A DNA stretch of 10,821 bases. Source: Alistipes sp. CAG:435 (GTDB lineage Bacteria > Bacteroidota > Bacteroidia > Bacteroidales > UBA932). The first letter of the stretch is position 1. Each line of letters starts with the position of its first letter. The translations under genes were made by a program, and so were the position numbers. The notes beneath the pieces are model-generated. The model was not told the origin of the DNA and searched no databases. It saw nothing but the letters and a program-made list of their open reading frames with translations. The stretch is from NCBI GenBank assembly GCA_000433355.1, contig FR893159.1, forward strand, positions 1 to 10,821, given 5' to 3'. Of this stretch, positions 1-6,124 are shown in pieces.

Positions 1-1
1 G

Positions 2-397
2 TCGGTGGCCGGAGCGATGATCTGCTGCACAGCCTTCGCCATCAATCCTTTCAAGATGGTGATCATCGGCCTGATCGGCACGTGGATCAACGGCCTGGTC
101 GTGGACTACTTCACCGCCAGCCTGAACAAGCGGAAAAGAGTCTGTGTGATTTCCAATGAATATGACAGGATACGCCGTTTCATCATCGACCAGCTTGGAA
201 GAGGATGCAGCCTCTACGAGGTAATCGGCGGCTATACCGGCGAGAAGAGCATAGAGATACAGTCGCTCCTGACGCAGGAGGAGTTCTCCAATCTGATGGA
301 GTTCCTCAAGCGGGAAGGCATCAAGTCATTCGTGACTGCCGGCAATGTGAGCGAGGTCTACGGCCTGTGGCTGAAGCACAAGAAATTTCATTTTTAG
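2..397 (+). CDS. YitT family membrane protein, C-terminal part (5' end outside window)
   Basis: The reading frame is open from the first bases of the window, so the start lies upstream; the GTG at 5 is only an internal codon. About 131 residues remain of a family that is usually near 290. Residues 1-40 of the visible part are hydrophobic (AMICC, FAINPFKMVIIGLIGTWINGLVV) and look like the last membrane segment. The rest matches the cytosolic YitT C-terminal domain (DUF2179 type): a strand with VCVISNEYD, then IRRFIIDQLGRGCSLYEVIGGYTG, and a closing stretch ending in SEVYGLWLKH. The family is widespread in bacteria and its transport or signalling role is poorly defined, so no substrate is proposed. 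It ends in TAG and is followed by a small hairpin with a T tract. The family call rests on remembered sequence pattern. Confidence 0.8.
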   Translation, partial: SVAGAMICCTAFAINPFKMVIIGLIGTWINGLVVDYFTASLNKRKRVCVISNEYDRIRRFIIDQLGRGCSLYEVIGGYTGEKSIEIQSLLTQEEFSNLMEFLKREGIKSFVTAGNVSEVYGLWLKHKKFHF

Positions 398-414
398 GAG
401 CCTGCTTTCCCTGA

Positions 415-436
415 TTTCCGCGCGGAAACGTTTTTT
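415..436 (+). terminator. Probable small intrinsic terminator after the YitT gene
   Basis: A perfect 14-nt palindrome, TTTCCGCGCGGAAA (415-428), can fold as a 5-bp stem with a GCGC loop and is followed two bases later by six T (431-436). The stem is short and its outer pairs are A-T, so termination may be partial. Position fits: it lies just after the stop codon and before the next promoter. Confidence 0.5.
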
Positions 437-451
437 CTGCCCTCCCACGGC

Positions 452-482
452 TTTCTTTGGACAATTTTTTTGTCTATCTTTG
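452..482 (+). promoter_or_regulatory. Bacteroidota-type promoter for the 510-1696 gene pair
   Basis: TATCTTTG at 475-482 is a perfect TAnnTTTG -7 box. Nineteen bases upstream is TTTC (452-455), three of four matches to the TTTG -33 box; an exact TTTG at 456-459 is only 15 nt away. The start codon at 510 leaves a leader of about 20 nt. The 15-mer TTTTGTCTATCTTTG (468-482) is repeated exactly in the tRNA promoter at 9525-9539, which supports the call. Confidence 0.7.
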
Positions 483-509
483 TCGTAATGTTTTAAAAAG
501 TCGTTTGCT

Positions 510-983
510 ATGGCGGAAACCGATCAAGTTTATCCTCTCGACCCGGAGAAGGTGTATTACTCGATGGATGAATTGACCCTTGACACAGACGAGGGTCCCA
601 AGACATTGAGGGTCGGTTCGTGGCTGAACTACGATCCGGTCAGGATCCACAGGATGATCGTCAGGGAAAAGACGATGCAGGTGGACACGTTCGAGGTCTA
701 TAACCCGTTGATGAGCAAGCTGCGAAGGGCTGACCAGCAGTACTACAAGCAGTTTATGGGGCTTGGCCTGACGATCGACTTTCCGGGCTACACATCGGAG
801 ATCCTGGCGAGAATCCCGTTCGAGAACGACCCTATCGGCTTCTACAAATGGTGGCGCAAGGGAAAGCACGAGGACAAGGTCTATCTTTCCAAGGCCAACC
901 AGTTCAAACTGTTCCAGAAAGTCGCCTTGATGGAGCCTAAGATAATGCTCAAAAAAGATCTCGAGTTCCTGAAATCTTTCTGA
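510..983 (+). CDS. Uncharacterised 157-aa cytosolic protein
   Basis: I do not recognise this protein. It starts at ATG 510, just after a good promoter, and ends in TGA. There is no signal peptide, no membrane segment and no cysteine, so it should be a soluble cytoplasmic protein. It is rich in charged and aromatic residues. Features that may help a search are an acidic N-terminal third (SMDELTLDTDEGP), a central RIHRMIVREKTMQVDTFEVY segment, an aromatic-basic patch FYKWWRKGKHED near residues 110-121, and a lysine-rich C terminus (KIMLKKDLEFLKSF). The next gene starts 17 nt after its stop in the same direction with no terminator between, so the two are probably co-transcribed. Codon use resembles that of its neighbours. 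A long open frame on the opposite strand (474-986) is taken to be its shadow. Confidence 0.8.
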   Translation: MAETDQVYPLDPEKVYYSMDELTLDTDEGPKTLRVGSWLNYDPVRIHRMIVREKTMQVDTFEVYNPLMSKLRRADQQYYKQFMGLGLTIDFPGYTSEILARIPFENDPIGFYKWWRKGKHEDKVYLSKANQFKLFQKVALMEPKIMLKKDLEFLKSF

Positions 984-1000
984 CATAATATTTTCTGAAT

Positions 1001-1696
1001 ATGCAAGACTGGCTACAGGTTCTCAGACTTGACACGTCGGCCACCGAAAAGGACCGCGGGTGTGATGTCTGGGACAATGACAATTGTTGCAATTACTCAG
1101 CTGACGGCACAAAGCTGCTGGACGCTGAGAACTATCCGAGCGAGGTTCACGTCAAGGATGGCACGAAAGTCATCTGTGACGGAGTTTTCGCGTTTCAACC
1201 CTATATGGCCGAGGACAGGAAGATCGGCGAGGATATTCCCGAAGAGGAGAGGGCTTCGTTCCTTGACAAGATATTCCTCCCCCCGACGGTCACGCACATC
1301 GGGCGCGAGGCTTTCCGCGAATGTGGCTGGCTGAAAAGCATCCGTTTGCCCAAGGACTTGATATTCATTGGAGACGGGGCTTTTTTCGGATGCTGGGAAC
1401 TTCGTTCTGTAAGTTGTCCTGCCGGATTGGTCGCCATCGGGGACGGCGCTTTCGAGGAGTGCTTCTCGCTGAACAAGGTGAAATTCAACAAGGGGTTGAA
1501 GGCGATCGGCGCCGGTGCTTTTCTGGCCTGCGAGTCATTGGAGGAAATTGTTCTTCCGGCCGGTCTTGAGTTCATCGGTGACGATGCGTTCTACGGGGCG
1601 TCGTTGAAAAAGATTTTTGTCCCGAAAAGTGCCAGAGGCCATCTGACTGAGCTTCTGCCTGAAAACCTGCACAGGAAAATCCGTGACATTCGTTGA
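1001..1696 (+). CDS. Leucine-rich repeat (LRR_5/BspA-type) protein, cytosolic
   Basis: Starts at ATG 1001; 231 residues. From about residue 97 to 211 it has five repeats of 23 residues with the LRR_5 (BspA/TpLRR) pattern: hydrophobic-x-x-IG-x-x-AF-x-x-C/A-x-x-L-x-x-hydrophobic. Examples are HIGREAF, FIGDGAF, AIGDGAF, AIGAGAF and FIGDDAF. A further weak copy, TKVICDGVFAFQPY, sits near residues 55-68, separated from the array by an acidic segment (EDIPEEERASF). The first 50 residues contain four cysteines and an acidic stretch and match nothing I recognise. Most BspA-like proteins are secreted surface adhesins, but this one has no signal peptide, no sorting domain and no membrane segment, so an internal protein-binding role is more likely. 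It follows the 157-aa gene by 17 nt and probably shares its promoter. The fold is clear; the partner is unknown. Confidence 0.85.
   Translation: MQDWLQVLRLDTSATEKDRGCDVWDNDNCCNYSADGTKLLDAENYPSEVHVKDGTKVICDGVFAFQPYMAEDRKIGEDIPEEERASFLDKIFLPPTVTHIGREAFRECGWLKSIRLPKDLIFIGDGAFFGCWELRSVSCPAGLVAIGDGAFEECFSLNKVKFNKGLKAIGAGAFLACESLEEIVLPAGLEFIGDDAFYGASLKKIFVPKSARGHLTELLPENLHRKIRDIR
1289..1633 (+). repeat. In-gene 69-bp periodic array encoding five LRR_5 units
   Basis: Five tandem units of 23 codons each, visible as repeated IGxxAF cores about 69 bases apart. The units are diverged at DNA level, so this is an old protein repeat and not a recent tandem duplication. Confidence 0.75.
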
Positions 1697-1701
1697 CAGT
1701 G

Positions 1702-1732
1702 TTTTCAAATTGAAAGTTTTTGATTACATTTG
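1702..1732 (+). promoter_or_regulatory. Bacteroidota-type promoter for the FGE-like lipoprotein gene
   Basis: TACATTTG (1725-1732) matches the TAnnTTTG -7 box. TTTT at 1702-1705, exactly 19 nt upstream, is a three-of-four match to the TTTG -33 box. It lies just after the stop codon of the LRR gene and leaves a leader of roughly 24 nt before the ATG at 1763. Because no terminator is obvious before gcvT, this promoter might also feed the gcv genes. Confidence 0.6.
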
Positions 1733-1762
1733 AGATTGTGATTTTTAAGAATATTGCGTAAA

Positions 1763-3214
1763 ATGAATAAAATTTTAAACATTACCGCCGTTTTGGCCGC
1801 CGCTCTGTCGGTTTCGGCCTGCAAGACAACGGTACAGAAGCCCGTGAAAGTGGACTACCAGATGGAATATACAGTCGGGGACGTCACGTTTGATATGGTC
1901 AAGATCCCGGCCGGACACTACACGATGGGGCTTTCCGCGGACAACCGCAGGAAAATCACTAACGGGATTCCTCACGAGGTCGCCCTTGGCGGATTCGTCA
2001 TCAGCTCCAAGCCGGTCTCACAGGCTCTGTGGACGGCGGTTATGGGCAGTAACCCGAGTTCCGTGCAGAACCCGGACGCTCCGGCCGATATGGTGTCCTG
2101 GAACGATGCCGTGAAGTTCCTGGGCAAGCTGAACAAAGCCACCGGCAAGATATTCATACTTCCGACCGAGGCTCAGTGGGAATATGCCCAGAAGATTCAG
2201 AACGGTAAGGACTTCACTTCTGTCGCTGAATGGTGCCTTGACAGTTATGACGCTGTGCCTGAAGGGGCCACGAGTAATGAATATTTCAAGCCTATGGAGC
2301 TGGCCATTGATCCGGAAGGACCTGCCGGGAAGGATGGCAAGGTTGTCCGCACCGTCTTGGAAAGGATGGAGGTGGATTGTCACACCAAGAGGGCCAAGGT
2401 CGGTTTCAGGCTTGCGCAGCTGACGGAAGATGTGTTGACGGACGCCATCTTGGGACCGATTGAAGGAACGGCGATTGACCGTGAGAAAATTGACGCTTCG
2501 GACGCGAAACCGGAAGTCTTCACTGTCGGTGACGTGACTTTCAGGATGGTGAAAGTCAAAGGTGGAACATTTTCAATGGGATATAATACCTCGGATGCGC
2601 CGTACAATAATTTCTCTATCCCGGAGAACGAGCTTCCGGCCCATCCTGTCACTCTTGACGATTTCGGGATAGGGGAGACCGAGGTGACCGTCGCCCTTTG
2701 GAACGCCGTGATGGGTTCTGTACCTTATCTTAACGACTTGGATGAACCTCAGAAGCCTGTCGGAAACGTCTCCTGGTACAACTGCCAGACCTTCATCAGC
2801 AGACTCAACACAATGACCGGCCGCAAGTTCCGTCTTCCGACCGAGGCTGAGTGGGAATATGCCGCCAGAGGTGGCCAGAAGTCCCGTCACTATGGCTTCA
2901 GCGGTTCCAACGATTATGACGCGATGTGGTTCCTTGACAATGCGAAGTCAAAAGCGCAGGATGTCAAGACCCGCAAGGCCAACGAGTTGGGAATATACGA
3001 CATGAGCGGAAACGTCTGGGAGTGGTGCTATGACCGCGCTGCGGAATATTCAAAAGACTCCCAGGTCAATCCTGTCGGCGCCACTGAGGGCGGGACGAGG
3101 ATTCTCCGTGGCGGAAGCTGCGCCAGCCGCTGGGATGCCTGCCGCATCACCAACAGGTCGTACATGCCTGCCAAGAACATCAAAGGTACTTTCGGGCTCA
3201 GGCTCGCGCTTTAA
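1763..3214 (+). CDS. Lipoprotein with tandem FGE-sulfatase-fold (SUMF1/EgtB/PvdO-like) domains
   Basis: I start the gene at ATG 1763, not the in-frame TTG at 1754, because the lipoprotein signal begins there: MNKILN, a hydrophobic stretch, then lipobox VSAC with the lipidated Cys at residue 20. The next residues (KTTVQK) lack the acidic signal linked to surface export in some Bacteroidota, so a periplasm-facing location is more likely. Domain 1 (about 38-220) starts TVGDVTFDMVKIPAGHYTMG, has LPTEAQWEYA, then is cut short and ends VGFRLAQL with no RGGS motif. Domain 2 (about 254-483) repeats the pattern in full: TVGDVTFRMVKVKGGTFSMG, LPTEAEWEYAARGG, YDMSGNVWEWCYD, RILRGGS, GLRLAL. In true formylglycine-generating enzyme two Cys four residues apart follow RGGS. 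Here the first position is Ser455; C460 aligns with the second, and C453 lies two residues too early. FGE activity is therefore unlikely. The GldJ/GldK lipoproteins of gliding and type IX secretion share this fold and are one alternative. 483 aa. Confidence 0.85.
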   Translation: MNKILNITAVLAAALSVSACKTTVQKPVKVDYQMEYTVGDVTFDMVKIPAGHYTMGLSADNRRKITNGIPHEVALGGFVISSKPVSQALWTAVMGSNPSSVQNPDAPADMVSWNDAVKFLGKLNKATGKIFILPTEAQWEYAQKIQNGKDFTSVAEWCLDSYDAVPEGATSNEYFKPMELAIDPEGPAGKDGKVVRTVLERMEVDCHTKRAKVGFRLAQLTEDVLTDAILGPIEGTAIDREKIDASDAKPEVFTVGDVTFRMVKVKGGTFSMGYNTSDAPYNNFSIPENELPAHPVTLDDFGIGETEVTVALWNAVMGSVPYLNDLDEPQKPVGNVSWYNCQTFISRLNTMTGRKFRLPTEAEWEYAARGGQKSRHYGFSGSNDYDAMWFLDNAKSKAQDVKTRKANELGIYDMSGNVWEWCYDRAAEYSKDSQVNPVGATEGGTRILRGGSCASRWDACRITNRSYMPAKNIKGTFGLRLAL

Positions 3215-3230
3215 TATTTCTTGAATATTA
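3212..3230 (+). other. AT-only inverted repeat across the stop codon, 5' of gcvT
   Basis: TAATATT (3212-3218) and AATATTA (3224-3230) form a 7-bp stem with a TCTTG loop that includes the stop codon of the lipoprotein gene. With no G-C pairs and no T tract it is unlikely to terminate transcription. The 40-nt gap to gcvT has no recognisable TAnnTTTG box and is too short for a glycine riboswitch. Confidence 0.35.
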
Positions 3231-3254
3231 TATACTAAACACTGATAATTGATT

Positions 3255-4361
3255 ATGGAGGAGCAACTCAAAGTTACCTGTCTTCATGACAGCCACGTGG
3301 CTCTTGGAGCCAAGATGAGTCCTTTCGCTGGATTCGATATGCCGATTCAGTACTCTTCGATCACAGAGGAGCATCTGGCGGTCCGCAACAATGTGGGTAT
3401 GTTCGATGTGTCTCACATGGGTGAGATCTTCGTCAGCGGCCCGGATGCGGAAAAGTTCGTCAACCACATATTCACCAATGACATCCGTCCTATGGTTCCT
3501 GGTCAGGTGCTGTACGGAATGATGCTTTACCCTGACGGTGGCACCGTGGATGATCTTCTGGTTTACAAGGAGTTCACCGCTGACCACTATCTTCTCGTGG
3601 TGAACGCCGCCAACATCGAGAAGGATTTCCTCTGGATAAAGGATCACGCCGAGGGTTACGATGTGAAATTGGTCAACGATTCCGACAACTGGGGACAGAT
3701 CGCGCTCCAGGGCCCTAAGGCCGAGGAGACACTCATGAAGGTTCTCGGTTACGCCGCCGACGCCGCCAATCTGACATTCTACACATTCAAGGATTTCGAG
3801 GATGCCGGAATGAGGGTCATCATCAGCCGTACCGGTTACACTGGCGAGGACGGATTCGAGATCTACGCGGCTCCGGGCCTCATCGTGAAGTACTGGGACG
3901 CTTTCCTGAAGGCCGGTGTGGTGCCTTGCGGACTCGGTTGCCGTGACACCCTGCGTTTCGAGGCCGGACTGCCTTTGTACGGTGACGAGCTTACCCCGGA
4001 GATCTCTCCTGTCGCCGCCGGTTTCAGCATGTTCTGCAAACTGGACAAGGACGAGTTCATCGGCAAGGAGGCCATCGCTGACCAGAAGGCCAACGGCACA
4101 AAGATGAAGCTCGTGGGCATCGAGCTTGCGGACAAGGCCATTCCTCGCGCCGGCTATCCGGTCGAGCTTGAGGACGGCACAGAGGTCGGAGTTGTGACCA
4201 CTGGCTACCACAGCATCTCGCTGGGCAAGAGCATCTGCTTCGCCCTCGTGAAGAGGGAATGTGGCGCTCTTGACGCTCCGCTTTCCGTGCGCATCCGCAA
4301 GAAGGTGTTCCCGGGAAAGGTTGTGAAGAAGAGATTCTATCAGACTAATTATAAGAAGTAG
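3255..4361 (+). CDS. gcvT: Glycine cleavage system aminomethyltransferase (T-protein)
   Basis: T-protein takes the aminomethyl group from lipoylated GcvH, gives 5,10-methylenetetrahydrofolate and releases ammonia, in the cytoplasm. I use ATG 3255 (368 aa); the TTG six bases upstream adds only two residues and is a weaker start. The folate-binding fold is recognisable throughout: FAGFDMPIQY (residues 24-33), the FDVSHMGEI signature (50-58), FTNDI (73-77), GGTVDDLLVY (95-104) with the conserved catalytic-site aspartate pair D99/D100, SRTGYTGEDGFEIY, and the C-terminal barrel domain with IGKEA. Length matches the family (about 360-370). It is the first gene of gcvT-H-PA-PB, 40 nt after the FGE-like lipoprotein gene and 50 nt before gcvH. 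Codon use is strongly biased to GAG, ATC and TAC, as in well-expressed genes. No glycine riboswitch precedes it. Confidence 0.97.
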   Translation: MEEQLKVTCLHDSHVALGAKMSPFAGFDMPIQYSSITEEHLAVRNNVGMFDVSHMGEIFVSGPDAEKFVNHIFTNDIRPMVPGQVLYGMMLYPDGGTVDDLLVYKEFTADHYLLVVNAANIEKDFLWIKDHAEGYDVKLVNDSDNWGQIALQGPKAEETLMKVLGYAADAANLTFYTFKDFEDAGMRVIISRTGYTGEDGFEIYAAPGLIVKYWDAFLKAGVVPCGLGCRDTLRFEAGLPLYGDELTPEISPVAAGFSMFCKLDKDEFIGKEAIADQKANGTKMKLVGIELADKAIPRAGYPVELEDGTEVGVVTTGYHSISLGKSICFALVKRECGALDAPLSVRIRKKVFPGKVVKKRFYQTNYKK

Positions 4362-4411
4362 AGATTCAGCAAGCGTTTTAGATAATATATTCATAAATTA
4401 ATAGATTCACT

Positions 4412-4792
4412 ATGAGCAAAGTAGTAGAAGGCCTCCGTTACAGCGAGGACCACGAGTGGGTAAAGGTTGAAGGCGGCATCGCCGTCATCGGTATTTCAGA
4501 TTTCGCGCAGAAAGAGCTTGGCGACATCACTTACGCCGACCTCCCTGAGGTTGACGACGAGGTTGAGGCCGGTGAGGAATTCGGCGCTCTTGAGAGCGTG
4601 AAGGCTTCCAGCGAGCTTCTCTCTCCTGTGTCCGGAAAGGTTGTCGAGGTCAATCCAGAACTTGAGGACGCTCCAGAGAAGATCAACGAGGACGCTTACG
4701 AGGCATGGATCATCAAGGTCGAGATGAGCGATCCTTCACAGGTTGACACCCTTTTGGACGCGGCCGCTTACAAGGCAAAGATCGGCGAGTAA
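4412..4792 (+). CDS. gcvH: Glycine cleavage system H protein (lipoyl carrier)
   Basis: GcvH is the small lipoylated shuttle that carries the aminomethyl group from the P-protein to GcvT and is reoxidised by dihydrolipoamide dehydrogenase. 126 residues, the usual length. It opens with LRYSEDHEWVKVEGG, has GISDFAQKELGDITYADLP (28-46), and the lipoylation motif ALESVKASSELLSPVSG with the lipoyl lysine at K64, followed by NEDAYEAWIIKVEM. The start at ATG 4412 follows a 50-nt AT-rich gap after gcvT with no promoter or terminator that I can see. The stop codon is one base before the gcvPA start, which implies translational coupling. Confidence 0.98.
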   Translation: MSKVVEGLRYSEDHEWVKVEGGIAVIGISDFAQKELGDITYADLPEVDDEVEAGEEFGALESVKASSELLSPVSGKVVEVNPELEDAPEKINEDAYEAWIIKVEMSDPSQVDTLLDAAAYKAKIGE

Positions 4793-4793
4793 T

Positions 4794-6119
4794 ATGTCAT
4801 CTTTCCCTTATTTTCCTCACACTGAAGATGATGTCCGCGCGATGCTCGGCCGCGTAGGGGTGAAGTCTTTGGACGACCTCTATTCCGATGTCCCGAACGA
4901 TGTCATCTTCAAGGGTGAATATGACCTGCCGGAGGCAATGTCCGAGCAGGAGGTCAGGGACTTCTTCGAGTCTCTGGACAAGAAGGACGAGAAACTGAAG
5001 GTGTTCGTCGGTCAGGGTGCCTACGACCACTACACACCGTCTGTCGTTCCTTACATCACATCCCGTTCGGAGTTCCTGACGGCGTACACTCCTTATCAGG
5101 CCGAGATTTCGCAGGGAACCCTCAGGTACATTTTCGAGTACCAGAGCATGATCTGCGCGCTGACAGGGCTTGACATCAGCAACGCTTCGATGTACGACGG
5201 CCCGACAGCAGCCGCCGAGGCCGTGAAGATGGCTCCGACCTGCACGAAGCGCAAGTCAAGGGTGCTGGTTTCATCCTCCCTGCTTCCTAACGTCATCAAG
5301 ACAATCCAGACCTACGCCGGCTACCACGGCATCGAACTGGCCCTGGTTCCTTGCAAGGACGGACAGACCTGCCCGGACTGCATGAAGGCCGAGCTTGCCA
5401 AGAATGATGTCGCCGGAGTCATCGTCCCTTCGATCAACCGCTACGGAATCGTCGAGGACCTGACCGGCTTCGCTGAGGCCATCCACGAGGAAGGCGGAAT
5501 ATTCATTGAATATTGCGACCCTTCCGCTCTCGCGGTGCTGAAGACTCCTGCGGAGTGGGGCGCTGACATCGCTGTCGGTGACGGCCAGAGCCTCGGCGTC
5601 CCGATGAGTTTCGGCGGCCCTTACGTGGGCTTCATGGCCTGCAGGAAGGAATATGTCCGCAAGCTCCCCGGAAGGATTGTCGGTGAGACCCGTGACACTC
5701 AGGGCCGCCGCTGCTTCTGTCTGACCCTTCAGGCCCGCGAGCAGCACATCCGCCGTGAGAAAGCCACGTCCAACATCTGTTCCAACGAAAGCCTTATGGC
5801 CCTTTATGTGACTGTCTATATGTCGCTTATGGGCCCGAAGGGACTCAAGGAGGTCAACGACCGCTCCTACGCCGCGGCGCATTATCTCCACGATGAGCTT
5901 CTTAAGACCGGCAAGTTCGCCGAGGTGTTTGACAAGCCGTTCCTCAAGGAGTTCGTGCTCAAGCCGCTGATGCCTGTCGAGAGGCTTCACATCAAGCTGC
6001 ACGACGGTGGATTCTTCGCCGGACTTGAGACAGAGGAAGGCTATGTAAGTTTCTGTGCTACTGAAAGAAGGACGAAAGCCGAGATTGACGCTCTCGTCGC
6101 GTTGGTGAAGGAGGCCTAA
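4794..6119 (+). CDS. gcvPA: Glycine dehydrogenase (decarboxylating) subunit 1 (P-protein alpha)
   Basis: First half of the split P-protein, which decarboxylates glycine with PLP and passes the methylamine group to lipoyl-GcvH. The open frame extends upstream into gcvH, but the start is set at ATG 4794, one base after the gcvH stop. That gives 441 aa, the normal GcvPA length, and a proper N terminus (SSFPYFPHTEDD). Family blocks seen in order: AYDHYTPSVVPYITSRSEF, TAYTPYQAEISQGTL, FEYQSMICALTGLDISNAS, MYDGPTAAAEA, GDGQSLGVPMSFGGPYVGF, LPGRIVGETRD, LTLQAREQHIRREKATSNIC. This half has the P-protein fold without the Schiff-base lysine, which is in GcvPB. The gene is five bases from gcvPB. Well-studied Bacteroides have, to my knowledge, a single fused GcvP, so the split form is informative about lineage. 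Confidence 0.97.
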   Translation: MSSFPYFPHTEDDVRAMLGRVGVKSLDDLYSDVPNDVIFKGEYDLPEAMSEQEVRDFFESLDKKDEKLKVFVGQGAYDHYTPSVVPYITSRSEFLTAYTPYQAEISQGTLRYIFEYQSMICALTGLDISNASMYDGPTAAAEAVKMAPTCTKRKSRVLVSSSLLPNVIKTIQTYAGYHGIELALVPCKDGQTCPDCMKAELAKNDVAGVIVPSINRYGIVEDLTGFAEAIHEEGGIFIEYCDPSALAVLKTPAEWGADIAVGDGQSLGVPMSFGGPYVGFMACRKEYVRKLPGRIVGETRDTQGRRCFCLTLQAREQHIRREKATSNICSNESLMALYVTVYMSLMGPKGLKEVNDRSYAAAHYLHDELLKTGKFAEVFDKPFLKEFVLKPLMPVERLHIKLHDGGFFAGLETEEGYVSFCATERRTKAEIDALVALVKEA

Positions 6120-6124
6120 GAAGT

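Noticed and set aside
1754..1762. TTG start for the FGE-like lipoprotein
   Set aside because: Adds only three residues before the signal peptide; ATG 1763 fits the lipoprotein signal and the promoter spacing.
1763..3214. Annotation of the lipoprotein as a working formylglycine-generating enzyme for the sulfatase
   Set aside because: One catalytic Cys position is Ser, and the sulfatase is Ser-type, which FGE does not process.
3215..3254. Glycine riboswitch upstream of gcvT
   Set aside because: The 40-nt AT-rich gap is far too short for even a single glycine aptamer.
3228..4394. Open reading frame of 388 codons on the minus strand across gcvT
   Set aside because: It covers gcvT, whose protein is unmistakable. 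The frame results from strong GC-rich codon bias and its translation matches no family.
4743..4793. Upstream TTG start extending gcvPA into gcvH
   Set aside because: It would add 17 residues encoded within gcvH in another frame. ATG 4794 gives the normal family length and N terminus.
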